This document shows positions 4,575 to 7,162 of a DNA stretch of 7,162 nt, piece after piece. Made by a program: the position numbers and the translations under genes. The stretch is from Nocardioidaceae bacterium. GTDB taxonomy: Bacteria; Actinomycetota; Actinomycetes; Propionibacteriales; Nocardioidaceae. The DNA lies in assembly GCA_013698435.1 (NCBI GenBank), contig JACCVA010000345.1, positions 1-7,162 on the forward strand. Reading direction: 5' to 3'. Under the pieces are notes generated by a model. It was not told the DNA's origin. It did no database searches and saw only the letters and a list, made by a program, of their open reading frames with translations. Numbering within the stretch: the stretch's first letter is position 1; each line of letters opens with the position of its first letter.

Positions 4575-5981
4575 ATGAGTGCCGACGGCCTTGCCGCTGC
4601 CCAGGAGAAGATGCGGGACGCGGGAGTTCCCCCGACTGCCATCGACGTCTTCACGCATTACTACGGCTTGCTCGAGACGGGGGAGACGGGGATCGTCTCC
4701 GAAGCCGATATCGAGCCACTGACAGACCCGGTCAAGATCGGTGACCTCGACCCCGGCGAGGAGGCCGGCCGGGCCGCGCTGGACGCGACGGCGGTGGTCA
4801 AGCTCAATGGCGGCCTGGGCACGTCGATGGGGCTGGACCGCGCTAAGTCGCTGCTCGAGGTGCGCGACGGGCTGAACTTCCTCGACGTGATCGTGCGGCA
4901 GGTGCAGCACGTGCGAAAGAGAAACGGTGCGCGGCTGCCGCTCGTTTTCATGAACTCCTTCCGCACCCGCGACGACACCCTCGCTGTGCTCGACCGCTAC
5001 GACGACTTGGCCGTCGACGGCGTCGACCGTGACTTCATGCAGAACCGCGAGCCTAAGCTGCGGGCCGACGACCTCACGCCGGTGGAGTGGCCGGCCGACC
5101 CCGACCTGGCCTGGTGCCCGCCGGGTCACGGTGACCTCTACACCGCGATCACCACCTCGGGTGTGCTGAAGCAGCTCCTCGATGCCGGGTTCCGCTACAT
5201 GTTCATGTCCAACGGCGACAACCTCGGCGCGGTCGCCGACCCGACGATCGCGGGGTGGTTCGCGGCGAGTGGGGCACCGTTCGCGAGCGAGGTGTGTCGG
5301 CGTACGCCGGCGGACCGCAAGGGCGGGCATCTCGCCGTCCGCAAGCGCGACGGACGGCTCGTGCTGCGCGACTCGGCGCAGACCGCTGACGAGGACGCGG
5401 CCAGCTTCGCCGACACCTCGCTGCACCGGTACTTCAACGCCAACAACCTCTGGCTCGACCTCCACCAGCTGGCCGAGACGATGGAACGCACGGGCGGTGT
5501 GCTCGGGCTGCCGATGATCCGCAACGAGAAGAACGTCGACCCCAGCGACAAGGCGTCACCCAAAGTGATCCAGATCGAGACCGCGATGGGTTCGGCCGTG
5601 GAGGTATTCGGGGGCGCGCAGGCGATCGAGGTGGACCGCTCGCGCTTCCTGCCCGTCAAGTCGACCAACGACCTGCTGGCGCTGCGGTCCGACGTCTACG
5701 ACCTCGCCGACGACTGCTCGGTGCGACTCGCGTCACCGGGTTCGGACGCCCCGTACGTCGACCTCGACAGCGACTACTACAAGGTGATCGCCGACTTCGA
5801 CGCCCGATTCCCCGCGGGGCCGCCGTCGCTGCGGCAGGCGGTGTCGTTCGTGGTCCATGGCGACTGGACGTTCGAAGCAGGCGTCGTCGCGCAGGGAGAC
5901 GTCGAGGTGGCCGTGGACGGGTCGCCGGGCGTGGTCGAGGCGGGCACCGTCCTCGACTCCCACCGACGTGTCAGTCACTGA
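4575..5981 (+). CDS. UTP--glucose-1-phosphate uridylyltransferase, UDPGP (eukaryotic-type) family
   Basis: This 468-residue cytosolic enzyme joins UTP and glucose-1-phosphate to give UDP-glucose and pyrophosphate, supplying sugar for glycans, glycolipids and trehalose or glycogen routes. It belongs to the UDPGP family typical of eukaryotic UGPases, not the roughly 300-residue bacterial GalU family. The nucleotide-binding loop is VVKLNGGLGTSMG (74-86). Further marks are CPPGHGDLY (181-189), the metal-site block MSNGDNLGA (211-219, Asp215), YFNANNLWLDL (286-296), and RFLPVKSTNDLL (357-368), whose Lys362 matches the conserved active-site lysine of UGPases. The C-terminal 90 residues fit the family's left-handed beta-helix region. 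No catalytic block is missing. Nucleotide-sugar specificity (for example GalNAc or GlcNAc phosphate) cannot be fully excluded, but the loop favours UGPase. It diverges from the cyclo-ligase gene and is 93 bases ahead of moeA. Its final codons form one arm of a hairpin. Confidence 0.9.
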   Translation: MSADGLAAAQEKMRDAGVPPTAIDVFTHYYGLLETGETGIVSEADIEPLTDPVKIGDLDPGEEAGRAALDATAVVKLNGGLGTSMGLDRAKSLLEVRDGLNFLDVIVRQVQHVRKRNGARLPLVFMNSFRTRDDTLAVLDRYDDLAVDGVDRDFMQNREPKLRADDLTPVEWPADPDLAWCPPGHGDLYTAITTSGVLKQLLDAGFRYMFMSNGDNLGAVADPTIAGWFAASGAPFASEVCRRTPADRKGGHLAVRKRDGRLVLRDSAQTADEDAASFADTSLHRYFNANNLWLDLHQLAETMERTGGVLGLPMIRNEKNVDPSDKASPKVIQIETAMGSAVEVFGGAQAIEVDRSRFLPVKSTNDLLALRSDVYDLADDCSVRLASPGSDAPYVDLDSDYYKVIADFDARFPAGPPSLRQAVSFVVHGDWTFEAGVVAQGDVEVAVDGSPGVVEAGTVLDSHRRVSH

Positions 5982-6018
5982 GCTTGCGCTGGCGACCTCA
6001 GCGGCTGACACGTCGGTG
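5961..6018 (+). terminator. Long hairpin overlapping the 3' end of the uridylyltransferase gene
   Basis: CACCGACGTGTCAG (5961-5974) and CTGACACGTCGGTG (6005-6018) are perfect 14-base inverted copies. In RNA the stem continues with a G-U and a C-G pair, one mismatch, a CUGAG/CUCAG stem (5978-5982 with 5997-6001), and a short inner stem with a GCUG loop. Almost all 58 bases can pair. No U-tract follows, so this would be a U-less actinobacterial-type terminator or a 3'-end stabiliser. The left arm encodes the protein's last residues, with the stop at 5979-5981. Confidence 0.65.
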
Positions 6019-6031
6019 AGGCGGCCACGAC

Positions 6032-6037
6032 TAAGGT
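6032..6037 (+). promoter_or_regulatory. Possible -10 box for moeA
   Basis: TAAGGT fits TANNNT and lies just past the hairpin, 37 bases before the moeA ATG. It would give a leader of about 30 bases. The best -35-like hexamer is CTGACA (6005-6010), inside the hairpin's right arm, with a long 21-base spacer. Independent moeA transcription would make sense if the hairpin terminates, but the call is weak. Confidence 0.3.
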
Positions 6038-6074
6038 GGATCGCCGGACACCCGACACGAGAGACCGATGGTTG

Positions 6075-7162
6075 ATGCGCAGCGTTGAAGAGCACCTCGG
6101 CACGATCTTGGACACGGTGGACCCGCTGCCGCCGTACGAGCAGCCGCTGCTCGAGGCGATCGGGCTCCCCATCTGTGAGGACGTCGCCGCGACGATCGAC
6201 CTGCCGACGTTCGACAACTCGGCGATGGACGGGTATGCCTGCCGGCTGGCTGATCTCGAGGGCGTGTCGAAGGAGTCGCCGGTACGCCTGCCGGTGGTGG
6301 GGGAGTCTGCTGCCGGGCAGACGAAGGCGTACGGGCTGTCGCCGGGACAGGCGGTCAAGATCATGACAGGAGCACCGATGCCGACCGGTGCCGACGTCGT
6401 CGTACCCATCGAGTGGACCGACGGCGGCCGGGCCAACGTGACGATCAGCCAGCTGCCGGCGCCCGGCCAGCACGTCCGGCCACGCGGCGAGGACGTTCGG
6501 GCAGGGGATGCGTTGCTCGAGGAGGGTGACGTGCTCGGCCCGCGCCAGGTGGCGATCTTGGCGGCGGTCGGCAGGGCGCGGGTCATGGCCAGGCCGCGAC
6601 CCCGGGTCGTCGTGCTGTCGACCGGGAGCGAGCTGCGTGAGCCCGGTACGCCGCTCGGGTTCGACTCGATCTACGACTCCAACTCCTACACCTTGGCGGC
6701 GGCGGTGCGGCAGGCGGATGCGATCGCCTACCGGATCGGCAGCGTCGCCGACGACCCACAGGAGCTCACCGACACATTGTCCGACCAGCTCGTGCGGGCG
6801 GACCTGGTGGTGACGAGCGGCGGCGTCAGCAAGGGCGACTACGACGTGGTCAAGGACGTGTTGAGCCGGGTCGGGACGGTGCAGTTCACCGAGGTCGGCA
6901 TGCAGCCCGGCAAGCCGCAGGGCTTCGGCACGATCGGCGAGGATGAGACGCCGATCTTCACCCTGCCGGGCAACCCGGTGTCGTCGTACATCTCGTTCGA
7001 GGTCTTCGTGATGCCGGCGATCCGCCGGATGATGGGCAAGCTGCCGTACCGACGCCCACTGGTGCGCGCGCGGTGCGCGACGGGTTTCACGTCGCCGAAG
7101 GGTCGCAAGCAGTTCGTGCGGGGGCATTTCGAGGTGACCGCCAGGGGCGCGGTGGTGACGCC
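6075..7162 (+). CDS. moeA: Molybdopterin molybdenumtransferase MoeA (Glp), 3' end cut by the window
   Basis: Encodes 362 residues and then runs off the window; full proteins are about 400, so only the C-terminal part of domain IV is lost. MoeA inserts molybdate into adenylylated molybdopterin, the last step of molybdenum cofactor synthesis, in the cytosol. The N-terminal region (1-170) carries LPTFDNSAMDGYA (43-55), VKIMTGAPMPTGAD (94-107) and RPRGEDV (135-141). The MoCF/MogA-like domain (about 175-315) carries VLSTGSEL (180-187), YDSNSY (200-205), TSGGVSKGDYD (247-257), GMQPGKPQGFG (275-285) and LPGNPVSSY (297-305). Domain IV starts near 326. The ATG at 6075 gives the family-typical MRSVEEHL start; in-frame TTG 6072 and GTG 6036 are less likely. 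Ribosome binding is weak (GAGAG about 10 bases upstream). An out-of-frame ATG at 6068 opens a six-codon frame ending at 6088, overlapping the start. Confidence 0.95.
   Translation, partial: MRSVEEHLGTILDTVDPLPPYEQPLLEAIGLPICEDVAATIDLPTFDNSAMDGYACRLADLEGVSKESPVRLPVVGESAAGQTKAYGLSPGQAVKIMTGAPMPTGADVVVPIEWTDGGRANVTISQLPAPGQHVRPRGEDVRAGDALLEEGDVLGPRQVAILAAVGRARVMARPRPRVVVLSTGSELREPGTPLGFDSIYDSNSYTLAAAVRQADAIAYRIGSVADDPQELTDTLSDQLVRADLVVTSGGVSKGDYDVVKDVLSRVGTVQFTEVGMQPGKPQGFGTIGEDETPIFTLPGNPVSSYISFEVFVMPAIRRMMGKLPYRRPLVRARCATGFTSPKGRKQFVRGHFEVTARGAVVT

Noticed and set aside
4461..5465. Extension of the cyclo-ligase frame far upstream of its ATG.
   Set aside because: Homology to the MTHFS family starts at the ATG at 4460. 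The upstream part is antisense to the uridylyltransferase gene and has no family resemblance.
6068..6088. A six-codon open frame (ATG at 6068) overlapping the moeA start.
   Set aside because: It has no good ribosome binding site of its own and encodes no known leader peptide. It is noted in the moeA entry but not called as a gene.
5733..7127. A 464-codon minus-strand open frame opposite moeA and the uridylyltransferase 3' end.
   Set aside because: Low-complexity Arg/His/Asp-rich translation without motifs. The plus strand carries well-conserved MoeA motifs throughout.
1..7162. A search by eye for CRISPR arrays, insertion-sequence ends, tRNAs and toxin-antitoxin pairs.
   Set aside because: No evenly spaced long repeats, transposase-like frames, tRNA cloverleaf signatures or small paired genes were seen. 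Every sizeable stretch is accounted for by the six genes listed.

Overview
The window looks like ordinary chromosomal DNA from a high-GC actinobacterium. It is GC-rich throughout, its real genes are dense with G or C at the third codon position, and the gene types and order match a neighbourhood common in Actinomycetota. A member of the Propionibacteriales or Nocardioidaceae seems plausible, but that is inferred from gene content and was not tested. There are no mobile elements, tRNAs, rRNAs, CRISPR arrays or phage genes, and no stretch over 300 bases lacks a gene.

Layout, left to right. Two minus-strand genes come first: an orphan SAF/CpaB-like membrane protein (4-627) and, upstream of it in the direction of transcription, an FmdB-type zinc-ribbon protein with a long low-complexity tail (720-1175). 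A 136-base divergent intergenic region separates FmdB from a plus-strand, membrane-anchored penicillin-acylase-family Ntn hydrolase (1312-3861). This converges, with only 11 bases between stop codons, on a minus-strand 5-formyltetrahydrofolate cyclo-ligase (3873-4460). A second divergent region of 114 bases leads to a plus-strand UDPGP-family UTP--glucose-1-phosphate uridylyltransferase (4575-5981). A strong hairpin that begins inside that coding sequence follows, and then moeA (6075 to the window end), which lacks its C-terminus.

The genes do not form one pathway. The cyclo-ligase recycles folate, the uridylyltransferase makes UDP-glucose for envelope and glycan synthesis, and MoeA completes molybdenum cofactor. 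Their adjacency is a conserved genomic habit of the group rather than a shared function. The acylase works outside the membrane on an unknown amide substrate. FmdB and SAF proteins are common actinobacterial neighbours of unclear role.

I do not see an undescribed multi-gene system. The best second-look signals are: a repeated TANNNT-N6-start arrangement suggesting leaderless mRNAs; a long perfect-armed hairpin overlapping the 3' end of the uridylyltransferase gene; a eukaryotic-type UDPGP enzyme where mycobacteria carry GalU; a perfect Streptomyces-type DnaA box between two genes; and a 9-base inverted repeat in the FmdB/acylase divergent promoter region.
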